DNA from: Sarcocystis neurona
Taxonomy: Eukaryota > Apicomplexa > Conoidasida > Eucoccidiorida > Sarcocystidae
NCBI GenBank assembly: GCA_000727475.1
Contig: KL647311.1
Span: 1,875,693 to 1,939,692 of the forward strand
Direction of reading: 5' to 3'
DNA: 64,000 nucleotides
How positions within the stretch are numbered: the first letter of the stretch is position 1; each line of letters starts with the position of its first letter. Below are positions 13,370 through 20,477 of the stretch, in pieces. A program made the translations under genes and the position numbers. The notes under the pieces are model-generated. The model worked only from the letters and a program-made list of their open reading frames with translations. It was not told the DNA's origin and did not search any database.

Positions 13370-16300
13370 AAGGAGTGCCCAATAGATAGGGAGGAAAGGA
13401 TAGAAAACATATATATATAGATATAGATAGAAAAGGAGTGCCCAATAGATAGGGAGGAAAGGATAGAAAACATATATATATATATAGATATAGATAGAAA
13501 AGGAGTGCCCAATAGATAGGGAGGAAAGGATAGAAAACATACACACATGTATATATATGTATAGAGAGCGATACAGGTAGAGAAATATAGAGGGAGAGGA
13601 GGTCCATACATATAGAGAGACAGAGAAAGAAGACACGTATGAATATATAGACGGAAAGAGAGAGAAGATAATAGAGAAGTCAATAGATCTCTAGACAGAG
13701 AGAGATTGAGAGAATATAAACATATTCATGTATATATAGAGGAAGAGATAAAGGGAGGTCGATAAATAGAGAGAGAAAAAGAGAGGGGGGAAGGCACATA
13801 AAAGACACACATGTATATGTACAGAGCAATATAGAGAGGGAGGGCGCGATTTGTAGACGGAGAGAAAGTACACCAGGTATGAACATATAGAGAGATAGAG
13901 ACATAAATGGATCTACACAGGGAGAGGAAAAGATAGAGATACAGATAGAGAGAGAAAATATATGCAGAGATAGATTGGCACAGAGATATGTAGATGGGTA
14001 GGACGATAGATGGGGAGAAGATGAAACGGAGACATAGAAGACAGAGGAAGGTAAAAAGATAGGGGGACGCGTGAAGATAATGAAGAGAGGGGGAGGTACA
14101 CAAAGAAATAGAGGTAGATATACAGATATAGAGATAAAAGAGTGGTTAAATAGAGATAAATAGAAATAGATAGAAACAGACAAAGAGATAGAGGTAGGTA
14201 GATAGATATAGACATGAAGGGTAGATATATATAGGTAGACAAAGAGAGAGAGGTAGGTAGATGGATATGGAGATGAAAGGGTGGATAAATAGAGGTAGAT
14301 AGCGATAGACACAGAGAGGTAGGTAGATGGATGGATATGGAGGTGAGAGGGTAAATAGGTGGAGAGATGTATTTATGTCGTTGCGAGGAAGACAGATAGG
14401 TGGACAGAGAGACAGGTGAATTGATGGACGTGTGCAGAAACGGGGACAGATGGAGATCGATGTAGAGGTGGGTCGGGAGATGAGCAGCAGCAGACTGCCT
14501 CTCTGCATATCGTGGTGCTGCTTAGCACTGCGGGAGGTCTGCCTTCGTGTCCGGCCCTCTGCTGCTGCTGCGCGCGTCTTCTCCCTCCCGCCGTCTCCCC
14601 GTGCGTGTAGGCGTCTCCGCGTCTCCGGGGGGGGGGGGGGCAGCAGGTGTGGGGTGCTGCCTCTGTCTCTTGCTGCATGTGTGAAGCGGGTCCCGCGCGC
14701 CCTTTCTCTCTGCAGGCCGAAGAGTCGACCTCGGCGGATGACGAGGACGTGCAGCAGCAGCAGCCGCGACACCGGCGCCCGGCGACGGACAGCAGCGGGA
14801 AGCGCCGCGACGTCCTGCCGGCCGACGGGGCTGCGAGACAGCAGCAGCAGCAGCAAAACAGGAAGAAGAGGTGAGAAGAAGCGGAGCTAGAGAGGAACAC
14901 CTCTTCGCGTGGCCGTAGCGACTCGTCCATCATCATGTCAACCTCCACACACACATGTGTCTTGGGGGTGGGGGTGTTCGTGACGTGTGTCTGCATGAAT
15001 ATTCCACTTTTATAGCCACACGCCCGTGGATAGCGTCTGCTGCGCGTCTGCTCTCTTCTTGTTGGTCTTGCCCGTATCTCTACGTATTCGTCCATCTTTG
15101 TTTCGCCGTCCATATGTGTGTGGATGATATCTCTGTTCCCCTCTCTCGCCCTGCGCATGCGCATCGTCCTTCTGAATTAACTCGCTGTCTCTCTCCATGG
15201 CCTTCTCCACATACATGTATATATGTACATATATATACATATATATAGAGAGAGAGAGAAAGACATCTCCACACTAGTGATCCATATATGTATACACACA
15301 TATATATATATATATAGATAGATATAGATAGATAGATATAGATAGATAGATAGATAGATATAGATAGATAGATATAGATAGATAGATAGATATAGATAGA
15401 TAGATATAGATATAGATATATGTGGACCTCTCTCTATATATGTGATACCTGTATATATACATGTATATACAATACATATATATATGTATGCATAGATATC
15501 TCTCTCTATATATATACATATATATGCATATATATATATATATATATGCGTAAATGTGTACATTTCTGTCTGTCTGTCTCTCTACATATATATATATATA
15601 CATGTACACATATGTATACATATATGTACATACATATATATATGTATATAGATAGATAGATATAGACTTCTCTCTCTCTACACATATGTGTATATATACA
15701 CAGATCTCTCTCTCTGTGTGTATATATGTGTATATATATACATACATACATGCATATATATGGTATGTATATGTATAGAGTTCTGCCTGTCTCTCTCTCT
15801 CTCTATGTATATATATGCACGTGATATATATATATGTATGTACATATATATATGTATATAGATAGATAGATATAAACCTCTCTCTCTCTATATGTATATG
15901 TATGTACTATTTGTATATAAACATATGTATGCATGTATGTATATATATACATAGATCTCTCTCTATATATAATATGTATATATGTAGGTCTCCGTCCCGC
16001 TCTTTCTCTACATATATCCATATATACACATGTGATATATATATGTATATAGGAGGGGCTGAGAGAGGCGAAGAAGGTGCATGGACGCATGACGGTGTCT
16101 GTGTTGGAGTTTGGCGTGTGGCTGGGCGTATGCACGGAGTCATCTGCATGCGTTCGCTGCTGAGAAGTGGCGCATTTGCTGTTCTTCTCTTTGCGGCAGA
16201 TGTCTGACGCATGCTGGACGCGAAAACGAAGAAGATGAGCAACGTGCGGCCAAGAAGGCTCTCCTGAGCAAAAAACATCGCCGTCTTCTTGAACGTATTG

Positions 16301-19300
16301 AGGTACATCCACACACATCCACACCTTCCCATGGAAGAGGAGGAGAGAAGCGCGCATGCATAGACGGGGACACATGTATGGAGAGGAGGAAGCGAAGGGA
16401 ACGCAGCGAGAAGACATCCGCAACGGCGAAGCCTGGACGTCGACGTGCATGTGTGTGTGTTTGTGTGTTTGCAAGGAAGGTGAAGAAAAACGGCGAAAAC
16501 AGAAAAGAGAAATTTGTGGGGTGTGGGGAGGCGGTGGCAACCGTCCTGAATCGCGTGTGTTGTGTTCGGAGGGAGACGAAATTGCGGGGAATGCAGGGAA
16601 ACTGGAAAGGACAGAGGACGAGGACACGAAGAGAGAAGAAACGCAGAGAATACGAAGATAGAAAAAAAAGACACGCCACCTGTACACCGGGCGACAGCAA
16701 AAAATCGCGACTTTGACAATATATGTGTAGGTCTGTGGATACACACAAAGACAGAAGAAGAAGGGGTATACACGTCTAAATATGTCTCATTGCATACATA
16801 TATACATATAGACACGTGTCTATATATATATGTGTCTGTAGACAGTATCGCGATATATATATATATATATATGTATGAATGTGTTTGTCTGTTGATATGT
16901 GTGTATATATGTCTCTGTGTGTAGACAGAGAATAGGACAGAAGATATTTAGGTCCTTCTAGTAAATCTGTACTACTATATATATATATGTGTGTGTAGAC
17001 AGTATGTTTCTATATATATAAATGAGTATATGTGTCTCTGTATCTTTCTGTCGCTCTCTATCTATCCAGAGTATGGACGGTATATACGTCTGTGTAAATA
17101 TGCTCAAGTCAACACATATATGTGTGTGTATGTATAGAGAGACAGAGAGAGGAAAGAAGAGAGAGACAGAAAGACAGAGTCTCTCCAGATCTCTTTTTAA
17201 GTGTGTCTACTTGGAGGAAGACAGGGGGAGAGACGGAGACGCGGCACGTATATGCGTGTCTATAAATATGTTTGACTAAATATGTGCATGTCCTTCTCAA
17301 GCCAGTATATCTGTCCGCGTGTGCACACAGATGTGCGCATGTATCTGCATGCATGTAAATAGGTGTGTGTATCGTCGATATTTACGTCTGTGTAGTTGTT
17401 TGCCTCGTCTGTGAGCGTGGATCGAGGCGGCGAAGTCCACGTCATCGAAGAAGGGGGAAATTCGGGCAGTCTGCAGGGCGCCGCGGCCTGAAAATGCGGA
17501 AGCAGCCGCACGAGGCCGGGGCGGGTCACTTCCCCCCCTTCTCCAGCGAGGGTCCCTCGGCAGCAAGTCTGTCCGCCCGGCCCTTCGCGTTAATGCGGAG
17601 AACTGTGTCTATATATGCATAGAAAGTGACCGCCCTTCTTCGTAAAGAAATGGCCGTACGCGGCGGCCTTCTGTGAAGAGAGAGAGACTTGAGCTGCTCT
17701 TCGAAGAGACACAGAGACGTATTTGCACCCGCGCATATATATATGTGTGGGTGGCTGGCATTCAGCAGATACACAAAGACATGCATGCATGTATGTGTGT
17801 GTGTGTGTATTCGACCTCTCTCCTCTGCAGAAAGGGAAAAAAAGGGGGGACTTCCTGCTCAGTGCTGCGTCTCCACCGAAGCTGCTGTCCATACGAAGAG
17901 ACTTTTCGTGTGGATGGCCTGCACGTGCAGAGACACACACCTGTGCCTATAAATGCGTATAAATGCATGCATGCGTGGTGGGTGTGGAGACATGGAAGAA
18001 CGCAAATATGTGTGTGCAAGTGTGGACCCTCGCGGGTCTCTCTGTCTACGTTTCTCTTCCTTTTCCTCCCTCTGCGACTGCACACACGTGTATATATATG
18101 TATGCATATGTATATATATATGGATATGCAACTGTATATATATGTATGCATGTGTAAGGTGTAGATATGTGTGTGTGTTGCAGTGACGTGGGTTCCTATT
18201 CTCTTTTCTCGTATACGTCGACGTTCTGTCCCTCTCTCTCTCTATACATATTCCTCTATACACACATATATATGTGTAGCGTACCTGGATGCAAGTATTG
18301 TGGAGATCGGTTGCGTGCAAAAGTTACTTTTTCTTCTGCGTATGTCTCCCTTTTTTGTTGCTGTTCCTGTTTTCCTTTCCGTTCACGTCTGTGTACGAAG
18401 GACAACGCGGTCGTCCTTGTTCTCTTTCTGGTGGAAGAAAAGTTGATCTCCCTCGACTTCTGCCGCCTTCCTGTTCTCCGCACAGACGCCCGCATGCGAG
18501 CCTTAATATATGTATCCACACCCACATACTCGAGAAACTCCTCCCGAGCGGCAGCAGCAGTGGATCGACCCCTCCTGCTGCCCTTGCTACACGCCACGCT
18601 GCTGTACGTGCTTCGTCTGCTGCTGCTGTAGTCACTGTGTAGCGTCCTGCTTCTTTTTCGTGCTTAATGTATCGATCTCTGTGTCTCTCCATCGTCGCGC
18701 GCCGCTACATTCACACACGACATATATATGTGTTGCTGAGAGTGCGCGTGCACCTGCGTCTGCTGCTGAACAAATGCTGCGGCTGATGCTGCCGCTCCTG
18801 CATCTGCTGCCGCTCCTGCATCTGCTGCCGCTCCTGCTTCTGCTGCCGCTGCTTCTGCTGCGGCAAGTGCTGCTGTTGCTGCGCCTGATTATCCGTTTGC
18901 GTCTGCGTGTGCGAGTCCCTGGGGCCCCATCCGGCTCCTTCGAATGCTGCTGCGCTGCCGCTGCTGCTGCTGCTGTGGTCCTGCTCCTCCTCCCACTCCT
19001 CCTCCTGCTCCTCCTCCTGCTCCTCCTCCTGCTCCGTCTCCTGGCTGTGGCTTCTTCTAGACTGCTTCTGCTGTTGCTACGACTGCTGCGGCTTCCCTTT
19101 TTCTCCCTACATGTTTCCCCCTCCGCAGCTGCTGCTCGACTTCGACGGGCCTTGCTCCTGCGTCGGTTTTCTTTGCTCCTCTGTCGTAGCTGCAGCTGCT
19201 GCGGCGCCTGCTGCTGCCACAGCCCTGTTGGGCGTCCGCCGGGCTGCTGCTGGTGCACCTGCGTCTTTTGCTGCCGCTGTTGTTTCGCTTTTGGCTGCTG

Positions 19301-19408
19301 CTGCTGCAGCATGGGAAGAAGGAGAAGCAGGAGAAAGCCGCGCGTCTGCAGGCGAAGCGCCGCGCGTTGGACCGAGAAAAGGCAGCAGAGCAAAACCACC
19401 AACAGTAG
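842..19408 (+). CDS. PES1: Pescadillo homolog (PES1/Nop7), complete gene, 10 exons
   Basis: Proposed join: 842-1271, 2495-2691, 4215-5302, 7257-7390, 8462-8616, 9617-9794, 11265-11407, 14716-14870, 16200-16302, 19310-19408. Every junction is GT..AG, all phases agree, and the total is 2682 nt (893 residues plus TAG). Pescadillo is a nucleolar scaffold that acts with BOP1/Erb1 and WDR12/Ytm1 in processing the rRNA precursor of the large ribosomal subunit. Family blocks appear in order: the N-terminal block (TRGQALKKLQLSLSAFRRLC), ASIKGYYFRLQLL, the RVLSTFFSLYSTTLRF block, LFENLVFFLSREVP, a BRCT domain with RITHHVVDRP and IQPQWLLDS, LPPHLSPFV, a YVP motif, an acidic stretch and a basic coiled C-terminus. 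It is about 300 residues longer than the human protein, mainly from one insertion in exon 3. The start ATG at 842 matches the family N-terminus; an earlier in-frame start would add residues not seen in homologs. The exon 6 donor (9795 or 9789) and the absence of an intron inside exon 3 are the least certain points. Confidence 0.93.
1272..2494 (+). other. PES1 intron 1 with two imperfect tandem duplications
   Basis: No gene. It holds an imperfect direct duplication of about 50 bases (copies near 1365-1418 and 1459-1517, sharing CAATACGTA, CGCACA and ATGTAAACAGCCACAG), and a larger duplication of about 155 bases (near 2105-2260 and 2262-2415, sharing TCTGCTGTCTG, CGCGCCACG/CGCGCGACG and GTAAGT-GGAG-type blocks) with AT microsatellites inside each copy. 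A GT run leads into the acceptor. Confidence 0.7.
2495..2691 (+). CDS. PES1: PES1 exon 2, pescadillo core
   Basis: Codes residues 144-209. The acceptor is GCCGCTGCAG at 2494 and the donor is GTCCAG|GTAATG at 2692. The segment LLDEFLLLAAQQRALRNAF-ASIKGYYFRLQLL corresponds to the conserved helix and SIKGIYYQAE-type motif of pescadillo. The phase (one base carried from exon 1, clean end at Gln) fits both neighbours. Confidence 0.92.
2692..4214 (+). other. PES1 intron 2, CAG-rich
   Basis: No gene. About 2700-3790 is CAG/GCAGCAG-rich on the sense strand, including a 20-bp unit repeated twice (AGCAGCAGCAGTGTCCGACT near 3040-3080) and a GCAGCAGCAGGATCA repeat near 3690-3740. AT microsatellites lie near 3861-3890 and 4109-4127. 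Open frames through the CAG part lack conserved motifs. Confidence 0.65.
4215..5302 (+). CDS. PES1: PES1 exon 3, core block plus large low-complexity insertion
   Basis: Codes residues 210-571 plus two bases. It opens with AVPDTVDMRVLSTFFSLYST and reaches YPPSL (about residue 250), the end of the N-terminal domain. A low-complexity linker of roughly 310 residues follows: poly-Ala/Gln/Ser, a Glu/Asp run at about residues 404-452, then Lys/Gln-rich sequence. The exon returns to the family with VQRLFENLVFFLS just before the BRCT domain. The human linker is much shorter. Acceptor TTCTACAG (ends 4214); donor AGTAG|GTAAGT. A hidden intron within the linker cannot be excluded, because any in-frame removal would keep the reading frame. 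Confidence 0.88.
6280..6660 (+). repeat. 21-bp minisatellite in PES1 intron 3
   Basis: About 18 tandem copies of CACAGTCGGGTGTACATACAC, with degenerate copies at both edges that fade out toward about 6780. The unit is seven codons long and mostly stop-free, so both strands show long heptad-repeat open frames (HTPQSGV on +, VCTPDCG on -). Those frames are repeat artefacts: the array lies between exons 3 and 4 of PES1 and has no splice support. The rest of intron 3 (5303-7256) has an AT microsatellite near 5512-5528 and no recognised gene. Confidence 0.9.
7257..7390 (+). CDS. PES1: PES1 exon 4, first half of BRCT domain
   Basis: Codes residues 572-616 plus one base. The first base completes Arg, giving FFLSREVPLLPFSFLIRSCG across the junction, matching the FFLNREVP..AL.FIIRSFGG pattern of the family. 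It continues to RDRRITHHVVDRPPS, the end of the first BRCT half. Acceptor GGTGTGCAG; donor TTCAT|GTAGGC at 7391. Confidence 0.92.
7797..7876 (+). repeat. 16-bp minisatellite in PES1 intron 4
   Basis: About five copies of TCTCGCTGTCTCGCCG in tandem. The unit is not a multiple of three, so its reading frame changes from copy to copy. The rest of intron 4 (7391-8461) has an (AT)n tract near 8023-8048 and a CTG/CAG-rich end at about 8345-8461 that provides the exon 5 acceptor. Confidence 0.85.
8462..8616 (+). CDS. PES1: PES1 exon 5, second half of BRCT domain
   Basis: Codes residues 617-668. It includes RELIQPQWLLDSINAAVLLP with the conserved BRCT tryptophan (about residue 638), then ILPPHLSPFV. 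The acceptor is the end of a CTG run (CTGCTGCTGCAG); the alternative CAG at 8470 would create a TAA across the junction and is rejected. About eight extra residues (LAEPLQLQQEMSS region) sit in the loop before IQPQW. Donor TTTGTC|GTAAGT at 8617. Confidence 0.9.
8617..9616 (+). repeat. PES1 intron 5, CTG-rich tracts
   Basis: No gene. CTG/GCTGCT tracts occupy about 8625-8775, 8890-9110 and 9295-9560 on the sense strand, with a CTTCTT run near 9191-9220 and AT microsatellites near 8827-8872. The intron ends with TTTTTACCAAG, one of few PES1 acceptors not made by a CTG run. Confidence 0.75.
9617..9794 (+). CDS. PES1: PES1 exon 6, post-BRCT YVP segment
   Basis: Codes residues 669-727 plus one base. 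Joined to exon 5 it reads LSPFVDDYEEGYVPQQRKIL, which aligns with the family PFV..EGDYVP..K without a gap. An Ala/Ser stretch and an acidic KEDDNSDAEQ end follow. Acceptor TTTTTACCAAG; donor chosen as TTTAC|GTACGT at 9795. A donor six bases earlier (9789) keeps the same phase, so the last two residues are uncertain. Confidence 0.85.
9795..11264 (+). other. PES1 intron 6, AT/GT microsatellites and CTG run
   Basis: No gene. It has several (AT)n runs (near 9856-9872, 9990-10012, 10565-10600, 10680-10712, 10905-10950), an ACAC run near 9914-9940, poly-G near 10610-10619 and a GT run at 11070-11092. A CTG tract at 11166-11250, arranged as a 12-bp CTGCTGCTGTTG repeat, leads into the exon 7 acceptor. 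GTATATA-rich open frames here are artefacts. Confidence 0.75.
11265..11407 (+). CDS. PES1: PES1 exon 7, acidic segment
   Basis: Codes residues 728-775. It reads LGERAEEKFQRQLEAEAAGE followed by Glu/Lys-rich sequence, corresponding to the acidic region after the BRCT domain in pescadillo. The acceptor is GTTTGCTGCAG directly after a CTG tract and the donor is ACG|GTAGGT. Phases fit exons 6 and 8. Homology is by position and composition only, because this part of the family is poorly conserved. Confidence 0.75.
12560..14470 (+). repeat. 1.9-kb polypurine GATA/GAGA/AGGTAG tract in intron 7
   Basis: The sense strand is dominated by A and G with GATAGATA, GAGAGA, AGGTAGAT and AAGAGA motifs; pyrimidines are mostly single T or CA interruptions. 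The complement reads as hundreds of codons of Ser, Leu, Tyr, Ile without stops, which is expected for such DNA and is not evidence of a gene. Within it lies a higher-order repeat at 13298-13550. Confidence 0.85.
13298..13550 (+). repeat. 63-70 bp higher-order repeat, four copies
   Basis: Four copies of a unit that begins GGAGTGCCCAATAGATAGG and continues GAGGAAAGGATAGAAAACAT, starting at 13302, 13372, 13435 and 13502. Copies differ in the length of an internal (AT)n/GATA stretch, which sets the 70, 63 and 67 base spacing. The conserved part is nearly invariant, so the duplication looks recent. Confidence 0.88.
14716..14870 (+). CDS. PES1: PES1 exon 8, Asp/Glu- and Gln/Arg-rich segment
   Basis: Codes residues 776-826 plus two bases. 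It opens with AEESTSADDEDVQQQQPRHR and ends with a Gln run and NRKK. Acceptor CTCTCTGCAG; donor AAGAG|GTGAGA at 14871. The two leftover bases AG plus the first base of exon 9 give Arg. Supported by strong splice sites, matching phase and place in the gene; the sequence itself is low complexity. Confidence 0.72.
14871..16199 (+). repeat. PES1 intron 8 with GATA and AT arrays
   Basis: No gene. A GATA/GATATA array runs from about 15315 to 15420, and (AT)n/CATATA runs with CTCTCT blocks continue to about 16050. A roughly 200-bp imperfect duplication is visible: TATAGATAGATAGATATAGA with CTCTCTCTCTA near 15646-15680 recurs near 15853-15890. The acceptor TTTGCGGCAG ends the intron. Confidence 0.75.
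16200..16302 (+). CDS. PES1: PES1 exon 9, C-terminal coiled segment
   Basis: Codes residues 827-861. GRENEEDEQRAAKKALLSKK leads into HRRLLERIE, matching the conserved E..EAKRLA..MM.KR.KYLYQKI segment of pescadillo. Acceptor TTTGCGGCAG, donor ATTGAG|GTACAT. It ends in phase at Glu, directly before the HGKKEKQ of exon 10, just as the family reads QKIMFGKR. Confidence 0.88.
16303..19309 (+). other. PES1 intron 9
   Basis: No gene. AT microsatellites lie near 16850-16875, 16975-16990 and 18090-18130. From about 18545 to 19309 the sense strand is CTG/CCTCCT-rich, including about four copies of an 18-bp TGCTGCCGCTCCTGCATC unit near 18785-18850 and a CTCCTC run near 18985-19040. The final CTGCTGCTGCAG is the exon 10 acceptor. 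Confidence 0.75.
19310..19408 (+). CDS. PES1: PES1 exon 10, basic C-terminus and stop
   Basis: Codes residues 862-893 and TAG 19406-19408. HGKKEKQEKAARLQAKRRAL aligns with FGKRRKIREANKLAEKRKAH of the family; the tail ends 11 residues after this block, close to the usual C-terminus. The acceptor is again the last CAG of a CTG run. CAG-rich DNA follows the stop at once, so the 3' untranslated region begins as a CAG tract. Confidence 0.9.
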   Translation, partial: HGKKEKQEKAARLQAKRRALDREKAAEQNHQQ

Positions 19409-20219
19409 CAGTAGGAAGAACAGCAGCAGGAAGAGCAACGACAGCAGCAGCAGGAGCAGCAAGGACAGCAGCAGCAGCAGCAAGGACAGTAGCAGCAGCA
19501 CGGATAGCTGCTGCAGGAGAAGCTCGCGGGGGAGTGGCAGAAGCAGCAGGCGAGAAGCAGCGGTGCAGCCTGTCGAAACTTCGAGGACATTTTTTTCTGC
19601 ATGTGTCGATTGCGCTTGTCTCTTCTCTCTCTCTTTTTCTCTCGTATCTCTCCTCCTGCATGCCGGCTTTACGCAGCCTCGTCGAAGAGTATCTGTCCTT
19701 GTCCTCCTGTCACTTCACAGGCGGGAATAGCTTCTTGCAAATCTCCCCGTCTACACAAATATTTGACCAAAGCAACCCACCGTTTTAAAGACGTTTCCAG
19801 GCGCGTAACCATACAAGTGAATCTTCACCATAAACTTCCTGTATCTTCCTCTGTGTCTCCATGCATGTATATCTGAACGTTAGCCGAGAGAAAACGTACC
19901 CTCTCTCTTTTCTGTGGCACGCCTGTCTGCGAGATTCCGTTTTCTCTTGTTTGTATGCGTATATATGTATATATACGTGTGTATACACAGGGCTAAAACA
20001 TACACATATATATATGTGTATGTATATATAGTGTGTGTATATATGTATGTATGTAAACTATACATATATATGTACATATGTATGTATTTAATATATATAT
20101 ATATATATATGTATATGTATATGAGACATACGTATGTGTGTGTGTGGTTCTGTGTATGTATATGTGTGTGGACTTGGTGTATAGTAGAATATATGTGAAC
20201 TTTATTGATTCTTACAGGT
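19409..20219 (+). other. PES1 3' flank
   Basis: A CAG/GCAGCAG tract at about 19409-19560 follows the stop codon, then pyrimidine-rich sequence and AT/GTATA microsatellites near 19957-20120. No clear polyadenylation signal is picked out with confidence, and no gene is recognised. Confidence 0.5.
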
Positions 20220-20477
20220 ATGTCGTATGGCAGGGCTGCTGCCCGTCTGTATCTGTACGTGCGCGAAGGTGTGAAGTTAGGTGTGTGTGAAGAGGCGGGG
20301 TTTTTTGTGAGAAGAAGGGCAAGCAGCAGCAGAGGCGCGCAGAAGAAGAGGAATGCGGAAGGAGAGGTGGCCAAAAGGGCAGAAAAGAGGAAAAGGAAAA
20401 AGGGCAGGACTTACAGAGAGATAGAAAGAGAGGAAAGGGAAAGGGTACAGAGAAGCATGCGAACGCGCGGGAGTTGA
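20220..20477 (+). CDS. Small basic open frame, possible short gene or last exon
   Basis: An ATG-started frame of 85 residues follows a strong acceptor-like CTTACAG at 20211-20217. It begins MSYGRAAARLYLYVREGVKL and ends in a Lys/Arg/Glu-rich tail (KKRNAEGEVAKRAEKRKRKK and onward), like nuclear or nucleolar basic tails. It could be a terminal exon of another + strand gene. No family is recognised, and purine-rich noncoding DNA is common in this window, so it may be spurious. Confidence 0.25.
   Translation: MSYGRAAARLYLYVREGVKLGVCEEAGFFVRRRASSSRGAQKKRNAEGEVAKRAEKRKRKKGRTYREIEREERERVQRSMRTRGS

Larger units (their letters stand above)
11408..14715 (+). other. PES1 intron 7, largest intron
   Basis: No gene. 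A CTG/GCTGCT tract covers about 11456-11860, then mixed sequence with CAG near 11940-12010, then the polypurine tract listed separately, then a CTG/CGTCTC segment with 14 consecutive G at 14627-14640 shortly before exon 8. Long tyrosine/leucine/serine frames on the minus strand come from the stop-free complement of the polypurine tract. Confidence 0.75.

Noticed and set aside
12399..14312. Minus-strand frames of up to 402 codons rich in Leu, Ser, Tyr and Ile that look like membrane proteins
   Set aside because: They are the stop-free complement of the polypurine GATA/GAGA tract in PES1 intron 7, several frames are open at once, and there is no start or splice support.
18632..19501. Minus-strand Arg/Ser/Gln-rich frame of 289 codons resembling an SR protein
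   Set aside because: It is antisense to PES1 exon 10 and reads the complement of CTG/CAG tracts; there are no RNA-binding motifs.
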